The notes below the pieces were generated by a model, which worked only from the letters and a program-made list of their open reading frames with translations, searched no databases and was not told the DNA's origin. DNA of 45,862 bases from Chthoniobacter sp. (GTDB lineage Bacteria > Verrucomicrobiota > Verrucomicrobiia > Chthoniobacterales > Chthoniobacteraceae). Positions 39,391 through 45,862 of this stretch are shown in pieces (positions within the stretch are counted from its first letter, which is position 1; each line of letters opens with the position of its first letter). Both the position numbers and the translations under genes were made by a program. Location of the stretch: positions 1 through 45,862 of the forward strand of contig JAIOPH010000021.1 in the NCBI GenBank assembly GCA_021414005.1, given 5' to 3'.

Positions 39391-39602
39391 GCGAACTGTT
39401 TGCTGCTCAAGACGCGGAAGCGATACGGCCCGAGAGACAGTCCGGTGGTGTCGCCGTTCGTTGGAATGGATTTCGGTTTACCGGTGCTGTCCATAAATCC
39501 GGCCAGATTCGCGTCGTGGGTGGTGCCGCCGGAAGATAAACTTCCGCCGCGCGCGTGTCGTCCTGCCAACCCCATGTTGCCCGACGGCGCGCTGGTTGGT
39601 CC
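39391..39602 (-). pseudogene. Shrunken remnant of a Verru_Chthon cassette A gene (3' part)
   Basis: 39391-39515 aligns without gaps to 41493-41617, the 3' end of the intact cassette A gene, at about 107 of 125 positions. It encodes LAGFMDSTGKPKSIPTNGD and GPYRFRVLSSKQFAP in the same frame. Just beyond, GGTTHD matches the intact gene near 42365-42375. SAPSGNMGLAGR (about 39565-39600) matches GTPSGSVGLQGD near 42926-42958. The three blocks are in the parent's order and in one frame, but about 1.3 kb of intervening sequence is missing. Confidence 0.8.
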
Positions 39603-39706
39603 CGGTCGGTGCGGCCCATAGGCGCAGGATCCCGTCCCACAGAAACTCCAAAAATTCCGTGTCGTCCGTGGAGCTTATTCCCGAATCGAGGCGTTGCCGG
39701 GCTGTG

Positions 39707-40501
39707 TCATTCCTCGGTTTTCGCTCCGGCAAAGGGACATTGAGGCGACTTTTCCTCGGCAATCGAATAGGCTTTTGGCTGCCGGACAAATTTTTTGTAT
39801 TTATTAATCAACGTCAGAAAAAAGGAGTGGTATTTCACCTTGTAACTTCCGTCCTTGTCCCAAGTGTATTCGGCTCGGGTATCTTCGCGTTTGAAGGGCA
39901 AAACTTGGATCATGGGGGTGCCTCGCGGAATGAGTCCGGTAAAGGATCGCTTCAACAAAAACGGCAACTCCACCGGGACATCATGCTCGTCGGTATCCAC
40001 CAGTCCCGCTAAGCTCCGGAAAGGCAGGTGGTCGTGCCAGGCCGGATGCTGGAACACGCATGACCAGCCCGGCGGGGTTTTGACAATCCAGATGTTGTTC
40101 CACTTGTAAGGAACCGGGTCATAGCCCTCCGGAATCGGAAACCCGCTGACCTGCGCCGGGTTGTGTCCCGTGATCATCGCAGGCAAACTGTCCGCCCACA
40201 GAACTTTTTTCTCACCCGTCTTTTGATCAATGTCGATGTAAACATCGCAGGGGAGCAGGATGTGATAACCCGCCCCGAGCAGATCCAGCACCGGCATACA
40301 TTGCTTCATCGTCGGGTTGAGACTCGAATTGCCCGAGGCGTTAGTGTTCACGATGCTCAGCTTGCCTCCGATGTAAGGAACCATCTGGGCATACCACTCG
40401 GGCTTCTGGTCCGACGCGAGAACTGGCTTCGGCCAAATGTCGTAGGAGAGTTTATCCCGCGCGACAAAGGTGACATTGAGAGCTTTCAGCATGCTGAACA
40501 T
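39707..40501 (-). CDS. DUF6065-like protein
   Basis: 264 aa from the ATG at 40501; 40492 is an alternative, and the longer frame starts in non-coding sequence. The middle and end read VPYKWNNIWIVKTPPGWSCV and FRSLAGLVDTDEHDVPVELP, then LIPRGTPMIQVLPFKRED. This matches the DUF6065 order (RTPPGWxxL, GLVxTD, F(x)G(x)PxAxxxP). Members occur in bacteria and, I believe, in T4-like cyanophages. The function is unknown. It is divergent from the 2OG oxygenase gene, and both are less GC-rich than the rest of the window. The C-terminus has two cysteines less than 10 residues apart from ESPQCPFAG. Confidence 0.65.
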   Translation of the reverse strand: MFSMLKALNVTFVARDKLSYDIWPKPVLASDQKPEWYAQMVPYIGGKLSIVNTNASGNSSLNPTMKQCMPVLDLLGAGYHILLPCDVYIDIDQKTGEKKVLWADSLPAMITGHNPAQVSGFPIPEGYDPVPYKWNNIWIVKTPPGWSCVFQHPAWHDHLPFRSLAGLVDTDEHDVPVELPFLLKRSFTGLIPRGTPMIQVLPFKREDTRAEYTWDKDGSYKVKYHSFFLTLINKYKKFVRQPKAYSIAEEKSPQCPFAGAKTEE

Positions 40502-40786
40502 AAGAAGTCGAAGGGTTGCGGCGCAACGCCCCGGCAGCGCGCGTTTGGTGGCAGGATGGTCTCCCGCCAAATGGGCGGGTGCCAATGTCAATTTACCGGA
40601 ACTGATGTCAATCGGCATTCCGCGCCCCGCGGCAGCACGGCTCTACCCTCCCCCGCACGCCACGCCCGACGTAAACCACGCCGGGGAACTGCGTGCCATA
40701 CGGCAGGGCGAACTCCAGGGCACCCGGTTTCCCGGGAACACACTTGATACCCGCTCACTGACGAAGTAGATGCTGGTCCGCAGCAA

Positions 40787-41476
40787 ATGGCGTCGAACCC
40801 GACGACGACGCGCACCACTGACTACCACTCCACATCCTTCACCATCCCGATGGGCACCCTGACTTACCTGTTCGCTCCGTTTTACTGGAAGACACACATT
40901 GCGGAGACGCCTGAAATTTTGAATCTGTATCTGGCCAAGATTAACGAGAACGTCCAAAAGTTTCCCACCTTGAAGCCCCAGGATTGGGACTGCGATGTGC
41001 ATACGAATTTCAATGCGCCGAAAATGCAGTTGGATCCCGCGGTGCTGGGTGCGATCTATCGGAAATACCTTCAGGATTTCTGGGTCGAAGGTAAATTTGG
41101 CTTGGCAAACATGCACATCCAGCAGCCGTGGTACAACTCCTACGCTCAAAATCAATTTCAAGAGTTTCACGGTCACCTGCCCAATGATTTTTCCGCAGTT
41201 CACTACATTGTCTTCGACGAAACGGAGCATCAGGCCACTACCTTCATCAATCCGAACCCCACCCTAAGCCAGGCGCTCCAGGTCTATCGCGCTCCGCTGC
41301 TGACCAAGTGCCTGCCGGGTGCTCCCGAACATTCCTGTTATCAGACTTCGTTTACGCCCCAAGATGTTCGGCAGGGTGACTTGGTCATTTTCCCGTCCTA
41401 TCTCAATCACTACGTCAAACCCAACATGTCCACGAAGAAGCGGGTGACGATTTCCTTCAACCTGCAAATTTCGTAG
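40787..41476 (+). CDS. 2-oxoglutarate/Fe(II)-dependent oxygenase-like protein (TIGR02466 type)
   Basis: 229 aa, ATG start. The double-stranded beta-helix core shows QEFHGHLPNDFSAVHYIVFD with the metal-binding His, then DLVIFPSYLNHYVKPNMSTK with the second His, and RVTISFNLQI with the 2OG-binding Arg. The order and wording match the putative 2OG-Fe(II) oxygenase family common in marine phages (NxHxHP, SGVYYL, LxxFPSWLxHxVxPN, RISISFN). Such enzymes hydroxylate an unknown small molecule or protein. Divergent from the DUF6065-like gene across 285 bp; the two probably form one functional unit (inference). Confidence 0.8.
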   Translation: MASNPTTTRTTDYHSTSFTIPMGTLTYLFAPFYWKTHIAETPEILNLYLAKINENVQKFPTLKPQDWDCDVHTNFNAPKMQLDPAVLGAIYRKYLQDFWVEGKFGLANMHIQQPWYNSYAQNQFQEFHGHLPNDFSAVHYIVFDETEHQATTFINPNPTLSQALQVYRAPLLTKCLPGAPEHSCYQTSFTPQDVRQGDLVIFPSYLNHYVKPNMSTKKRVTISFNLQIS

Positions 41477-41485
41477 CGCCGCTCC

Positions 41486-44400
41486 CTATGGCACGAGCTG
41501 TTTGCTGCTGAGCACGCGGAAGCGATACGGCCCGAGCGCCAGTCCCTTGGTGTCTCCGCTCGTGGGAACGGATTTAGGTTTGCCGGCGCTGTCCACAAAA
41601 CCGGCCAGATTCGCGTCCAAATAGCGCTCGATGAGAAAGGAGCCGCGAAACTCGCCGGTCGGTTGGTTGTCCCGAGCCTTGATGACGTAACTGCTATTGC
41701 GCGCGCTGCGCGCCAACGTCTGGACCCGCACATGGACCGTGTAGGTGTTCGAGCGGGTGGTCAGCCGCGGATAGATGTTGGAATAGGGTCGCTCGAAGCT
41801 GTTATCACCAGTCAGTTTGTGCTGCTCCCAAAAGGTTTTGAGCTTTCCGTCGAACTCCGAGAGGGCCGTCGTTGGACTGAACCCCGCGCTGAGATGGGAT
41901 TTCAACTTGGGCACACCACTCCGCAGGGGAACGTCCTTCGGGACGAGCGGAATGTCGCAGATTTCCGAGGCCGAGATGAAAGGGCGGTTCTTATCCAGGC
42001 GGTCCACGATCAGCTTCATGGTGTTGTCGAGATCAATGTCGCGGCGCAGGATCACGCCCTGCCCTCCCCCCTCGCCGTTAAAGGCTCCGACGGTCCCGCA
42101 GATCTTGTAGTTCTTGATGTAAGCGCCGCCGTCGCTGAATGCGTCCTGCTGGAGGGGATTCATCGCGGTGATCTTCACGGACTTCATCACCGCGCGCAGG
42201 CCGGTGGTGCGCTTCACATTGGTGAACGGAACGATCTGCTGATTCAGATTGATCTTACCCGCCGTGGCAAAGGGTTCGCTGATCGCGTACGGCTCGACCA
42301 CCGGCATCCAGAAAAGATCGAGCAGCAAATGGTCCGACGGCACTCCGCCCGCGCCACTCCCCGGATGGGTCGTTCCGCCGGGTAGATACGCTTTCGCCGG
42401 GCGGAAAAGGAGCGTTTGCCACGGCTTGTTTTGCAAAACCCCGGTCGGCAGGGAACCGAACATGACCGGCGACGAGACTTGCCGGTTGGGGGAAAAGTAT
42501 TTCGTCTGCTGGATCACCGCGTCCTGCGGGCACCAGACGTAGCCGATGTAGGGCGCATAGCCTTCCGCCCAGGTGTTGCCGTGCTGGGCGTGCATGTGCC
42601 GGTTCGCGCCCTCATCCGGTTTGTTGCAATACGGTCCGTCGGGAATGAAGCCGGGGCCATTGTCCCAATCCCCCGGCATTCCGAGCGCATTGGTGACGCC
42701 ATCCACCCCACCGGGAATGTCCGGGCGCGTGCCCGCGTCGTAACCGTCCAACCCTTTCACCAGCGTGCCAAACGTCGCGCCGGCATCAAGGTTCTTGAAA
42801 CCCTGCCGGCGACTATGGGTGCCGTCCCGTCGCCGGTTCTTGTCTTTGTAGTTGTTGTCCAGCGCCGGGGCAAAGAGGCTCTCGTCCACCGTTTCGCGGG
42901 CCGCGATGAGGCGCATGTCGCCCTGCAACCCCACGCTGCCCGACGGCGTGCCGGTGGCCACGAGCGAGCGCAACACATCCGGGCTGCCGCCTCCACGTTT
43001 TTTCGCCCCGGTGCCGCCCACGGCCACTTCCTGACCTCCCGAGGGCTTGGGCATGGGCACCTGCGTCTCGGGAAACTTGAAGGTCATCGTCTGGACCGGC
43101 GAACCGTTCGAATTGGCGGGGGCCAAAATTTCCACCGTCACCGTGCCCCCCACGGTCAGATAGGAATCACTCCCACCCGTCACCGTCACCTCGCCGGTTG
43201 GCGGCACCGAGTCGTCGGGCGAGCCGACATTGGGCGGGACGCCGCCGGGATTGGGATCCTCGGTCAGGCTATTGATGCCGATGGTGCCGCCGACTTTGGA
43301 CTCGAAGGCATCAATCTGCGACATGCGTCCTTCATTGTAGAGCGAGGGCTGATCCGTCCCGGAACCGAAGGGCATTTTCGGACCTCCGCTCGCGCCGGAG
43401 ACTTGGATTTTGATGTCCTTGAACTTGATCCGGAGGTCATTCGCCAACGCCGAAAACCCCGCCATCGGGCAGAAAAGTTTCGGCAGCAGACAAAACTCCA
43501 AGTTCGCCGAGCCCGAGGTGTCGCCGTCTTTGTTCTTGTTGATGATCCCGAGCGACAGCTCGGAAATGGTCGCGATCCGTCCGAACCCGCGAGTGCTGTC
43601 GATTTTCAACGGCACGACCTGACCACGCTTGGTCACGTAGTCGTAGCTTTGCTCCGGCGGAGTGTACGACGCCTCGACGAGTGGATCACTTTGATCGACG
43701 AGATTCGTGCAGCGGATGTAATCGAGAATTTCCGTCAGGATCTGGTCCCGATCGAGGCCATACTTCGCGGCAAAGGTATTCACGGAAGTCCCGCCCCCGC
43801 CGGCCCCTGGAATCTGCCGTCCGGTCAGCCCCTGCAGGTAGGTGTAGATGGCCCGGTTGCGCGCCGAAAGATCCTTGGTGGCGCTCGCGGGATCCTCGCG
43901 GGTGAAGTAAAACGGCAGTGAACTGGACGCGGTCTTGGGGCCGACGGTCGAGCAAAACGCGATGACCGTGTCGAACGCCGTCCGCCGCGTCGGCGACACC
44001 TGCTCCGGCCAGATTGAGACCCGCGGCAGGTTGAAGAGGTTTTGCTCCGGAGCCTTGCTGTTGGCGGTAAGGAAAAATTTCGCCATTTCCAGCATCTCGG
44101 CCGTCGTGTCGCGGCCCGCCACCGCTGGCGCGAGTTGCCAACCCTTGCGCACGGGTGGCGCAAATACCGGGGAAAAAAGAAACTCGTCGATGCTCGCATA
44201 CAGGCGTTCTCCGTCTGTGGAGATCGAATAATCCGTGGTGTCGGCCGCCGCCGTATTCGTATGGGGACCGGCCCGCCGGGTTCCGGCCACCGAGGAATAG
44301 TCGTAAGACGACGTAAAATCGGGACCGTTGGCCGAGGGCGCATAGACGGCCCCACTGACCCTGGGGATGAGCTTGAAGATTTCCTCGGCCATGCGCGCCC

Positions 44401-45478
44401 GGTTCCCGCCGACATCAGACCGCAGCAGTATCTGCCGGCCAAAGATCGTCGAAAGACACGTCGTCGCGGGATGGCCGGGATAGCGCTGGAATTCCTTTTG
44501 CGCACATTGCATCTCGGCCAGATCATTTTCAAAAACCGTGTCCGTGCTGGAGGCATACGGCCCGGCATTGAAGCCCGACTGCGAATTCGCCACCGGCGTA
44601 TCCGAAAAGGTTCCCTCCGACGCCGTGTTGACATTCACCTTGGCCGTCTCGTCATCCGTCCAGAAAGCCACCCGTCCGACAATACTGTTCACCTCCCCCT
44701 GCGCCGTCTTCTCCTTGCCGGAAGGCACCACCACTTCCACATCCCCCGCCGTGCCCGCAGCCTTCGCCGGCACCAGCGTTCCGTCTTTTAGCAAATACAG
44801 CCACTTCACCGGCATGGTCGCCTGCCGGGTCGCGTAGTCCTCGATTTTGAACCCCTCAATGTCCGCCGTCCCGTCCTTGTTCAGCGACATCTGCCCCGGC
44901 TTGTTACCCGGCGCCGGATCGGTGGGATCAGCGATCTCCTGCACGTGATTGCCGTCAAAGATCGGATAGATCATTAGCTTCTTCTGCTTCGTGGTATCAA
45001 ACGGATCCACCCGCGCCAGATCCGTCACCGGCTGGTTTAGGTCGGTCCACAGTCCAGGCTGCGTCTTCCATGAGTTTGCCCCACCAGCCGCCGACGGTAG
45101 GTCCGTCCCCAGCATCGGATCAAAATTCCCATCCTCCACCAAGCTGTCCGCCGAGTAGAGCTTGTAGCTTTTCACCGCCTGCCCGCTGGTGTCGAAAGTC
45201 CGCATCAGTCCCGGCTGCGAAATCCACGCCAAATCCGGCTGCGTCGAAGCCTCACGAATCTGTCCGATGACCAAATTCAGTGCGGAATCCGCCAGCAGCC
45301 GCGCATTGGTTCCCCCCTCATACGCCTTCGCCGCCCCATACTCCGTCCGCACCATCAGCAGAAAGGCCAGCACCACCCCGGACAGCAGGACCAGCATCCC
45401 GAGCGTCATGATCAAGGCCGCCCCGCAGGGCTGCGGCCCGCTTTTCCAAGAGCGGCGCGATGTAGTGGGTGCGTGCAT
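41486..45478 (-). CDS. Verru_Chthon cassette protein A
   Basis: 1330 aa from ATG 45478, MHAPTTSRRS. The longer frame would put the transmembrane segment 90 residues in. A pilin-like N-terminus (GAALIMTLGMLVLLSGVVLA, about 19-38) is followed by the first conserved region (TNARLLADSALNLVIGQIRE, about 57-76). The giant extracellular part that follows contains WTDDETAKVNVNTASEG and ends in GPYRFRVLSSKQLVP. This is the TIGR02600-type family named for Verrucomicrobium and Chthoniobacter, whose A-D cassettes encode pseudopilin-like secretion proteins. Proteins B, C and D are not next to it here. Confidence 0.88.
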   Translation of the reverse strand: MHAPTTSRRSWKSGPQPCGAALIMTLGMLVLLSGVVLAFLLMVRTEYGAAKAYEGGTNARLLADSALNLVIGQIREASTQPDLAWISQPGLMRTFDTSGQAVKSYKLYSADSLVEDGNFDPMLGTDLPSAAGGANSWKTQPGLWTDLNQPVTDLARVDPFDTTKQKKLMIYPIFDGNHVQEIADPTDPAPGNKPGQMSLNKDGTADIEGFKIEDYATRQATMPVKWLYLLKDGTLVPAKAAGTAGDVEVVVPSGKEKTAQGEVNSIVGRVAFWTDDETAKVNVNTASEGTFSDTPVANSQSGFNAGPYASSTDTVFENDLAEMQCAQKEFQRYPGHPATTCLSTIFGRQILLRSDVGGNRARMAEEIFKLIPRVSGAVYAPSANGPDFTSSYDYSSVAGTRRAGPHTNTAAADTTDYSISTDGERLYASIDEFLFSPVFAPPVRKGWQLAPAVAGRDTTAEMLEMAKFFLTANSKAPEQNLFNLPRVSIWPEQVSPTRRTAFDTVIAFCSTVGPKTASSSLPFYFTREDPASATKDLSARNRAIYTYLQGLTGRQIPGAGGGGTSVNTFAAKYGLDRDQILTEILDYIRCTNLVDQSDPLVEASYTPPEQSYDYVTKRGQVVPLKIDSTRGFGRIATISELSLGIINKNKDGDTSGSANLEFCLLPKLFCPMAGFSALANDLRIKFKDIKIQVSGASGGPKMPFGSGTDQPSLYNEGRMSQIDAFESKVGGTIGINSLTEDPNPGGVPPNVGSPDDSVPPTGEVTVTGGSDSYLTVGGTVTVEILAPANSNGSPVQTMTFKFPETQVPMPKPSGGQEVAVGGTGAKKRGGGSPDVLRSLVATGTPSGSVGLQGDMRLIAARETVDESLFAPALDNNYKDKNRRRDGTHSRRQGFKNLDAGATFGTLVKGLDGYDAGTRPDIPGGVDGVTNALGMPGDWDNGPGFIPDGPYCNKPDEGANRHMHAQHGNTWAEGYAPYIGYVWCPQDAVIQQTKYFSPNRQVSSPVMFGSLPTGVLQNKPWQTLLFRPAKAYLPGGTTHPGSGAGGVPSDHLLLDLFWMPVVEPYAISEPFATAGKINLNQQIVPFTNVKRTTGLRAVMKSVKITAMNPLQQDAFSDGGAYIKNYKICGTVGAFNGEGGGQGVILRRDIDLDNTMKLIVDRLDKNRPFISASEICDIPLVPKDVPLRSGVPKLKSHLSAGFSPTTALSEFDGKLKTFWEQHKLTGDNSFERPYSNIYPRLTTRSNTYTVHVRVQTLARSARNSSYVIKARDNQPTGEFRGSFLIERYLDANLAGFVDSAGKPKSVPTSGDTKGLALGPYRFRVLSSKQLVP

Positions 45479-45588
45479 GGAGTGGTGCCGACGGAAGACT
45501 AATCCGCCGATTGTCTGGCGGATACCAAGTTCTTTAACTTTGCTCCCGCTCTTTCGTTCCAGAAAAACTAAAAGGGCCGGGCCGAAAG

Positions 45589-45620
45589 GGAAGCCGCGCG
45601 GTACGCACCGCGCGGCTTCC
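45589..45620 (-). terminator. Hairpin downstream of the PEP-CTERM gene
   Basis: A perfect 14-bp stem GGAAGCCGCGCGGT / ACCGCGCGGCTTCC with a 4-nt loop, between the PEP-CTERM gene (stop at 45712) and the cassette A gene. The minus-strand T-tract is poor (CTTTCGG, later TTTT), so terminator function is likely but not certain. Confidence 0.6.
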
Positions 45621-45711
45621 GACTCCAGCCAAGGTTCGTCGTGACCATGAAGACACTTCGAACCAAGCCATCCCAAGGACCAACGCCAATCAGCCTTGGG
45701 AAATTTTTTGG

Positions 45712-45862
45712 TTAGGCCGAGCGACGGCGACGACCCAGCAGGCCGAGCGCGCCGACCAGCAGCAGCCCGAGGCTGCCGGGTTCCGGCACCACCGCACTGC
45801 CGCCAAAGCCGGGTGCTTTGCCACCACCGCCCCCGCCGCCGGTGAAGGCTCCGCTGGCCGCA
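45712..45862 (-). CDS. PEP-CTERM sorting-domain protein, C-terminal end only
   Basis: The frame enters from outside the window; 49 residues are visible. A Gly-rich linker (GAFTGGGGGGGKAPGFGG) is followed by VVPEPGSLGLLLVGALGLLG and RRRRSA at the end. That is the tripartite PEP-CTERM signal: a VPEP box, a hydrophobic helix and an Arg cluster. Exosortase removes it and releases the protein to the outer surface. The body of the protein is not visible. It is transcribed in the same direction as the cassette A gene. Confidence 0.88.
   Translation of the reverse strand, partial: AASGAFTGGGGGGGKAPGFGGSAVVPEPGSLGLLLVGALGLLGRRRRSA

Noticed and set aside
40643..41230. 195-aa frame opposite the 2OG oxygenase gene
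   Set aside because: It is antisense to a gene with clear family motifs.
45673..45710. Plus-strand terminator CCCAAGG...CCTTGGG with a T run
   Set aside because: No plus-strand gene ends here; it probably is a chance inverted repeat between the minus-strand genes.

Overview
The window looks like a chromosomal segment of a Verrucomicrobiota bacterium. It is GC-rich, encodes a Verru_Chthon cassette protein A, a PEP-CTERM protein and a DUF1080 (3-keto-disaccharide hydrolase) protein, and has the short-leader promoters and mixed gene orientation common in that phylum. The genus cannot be named from the sequence alone.

Left edge (1-4.9 kb). The window opens with the 3' end of an IS110/IS1111-type transposase. 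About 25 bp later comes an attC-like site, followed by a string of small minus-strand genes. Several of these are separated by elements with integron attC features: GTTRRRY-type R' boxes and two families of conserved flanks. I read this as an integron-cassette cluster without an integrase in view (CALIN). Its cargo includes a small membrane protein, a secreted protein and an Imm1-like orphan immunity protein. Between the clearest cassettes lie an LRR protein, a fibronectin-III protein and a 338-bp array of eight 42-bp repeats whose palindromes alternate every 21 bp.

Core block (5-13.7 kb). ilvC has its own promoter and terminator. A minus-strand group of XerC/D recombinase, response regulator and HDOD protein follows. 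Then come a zinc alcohol dehydrogenase, a 36-aa lipoprotein, a 3-methyladenine glycosylase, a 2-oxoacid dehydrogenase E2, a tRNA-Met(CAT) and a LarA-family racemase.

Accessory patch (13.7-16.8 kb). A small ORF overlaps a nucleotidyltransferase-like gene, which overlaps a relic of the 3' end of thiC. Next is a lower-GC P-loop NTPase gene (candidate defence or mobile gene), then a frameshifted acetylxylan-esterase-type pseudogene.

Housekeeping and envelope block (16.8-39.3 kb). This holds an SDR, fdhD, a VOC protein, recJ, a LacI regulator followed by two membrane-anchored coiled-coil proteins, a CCA/poly(A) polymerase, and an ECF sigma factor translationally coupled to an anti-sigma/VWA fusion. 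After these come a secreted cystatin, a flavodoxin-less sulfite reductase flavoprotein, a secreted metallopeptidase with an S4-like insert, KDPG aldolase, several secreted hypotheticals, dgt, a DUF4410 lipoprotein, DUF1080, a periplasmic Lig E-type DNA ligase, lysA and rpmB.

Right edge (39.3-45.9 kb). A shrunken in-frame remnant of the 3' part of the Verru_Chthon cassette A gene precedes a divergent pair of lower-GC genes (a DUF6065-like protein and a 2OG-Fe(II) oxygenase). The intact cassette A gene and the C-terminus of a PEP-CTERM protein follow. Start codons were moved from the longest possible ORF where signal peptides, conserved N-termini or TTG/GTG-only starts argued for it.
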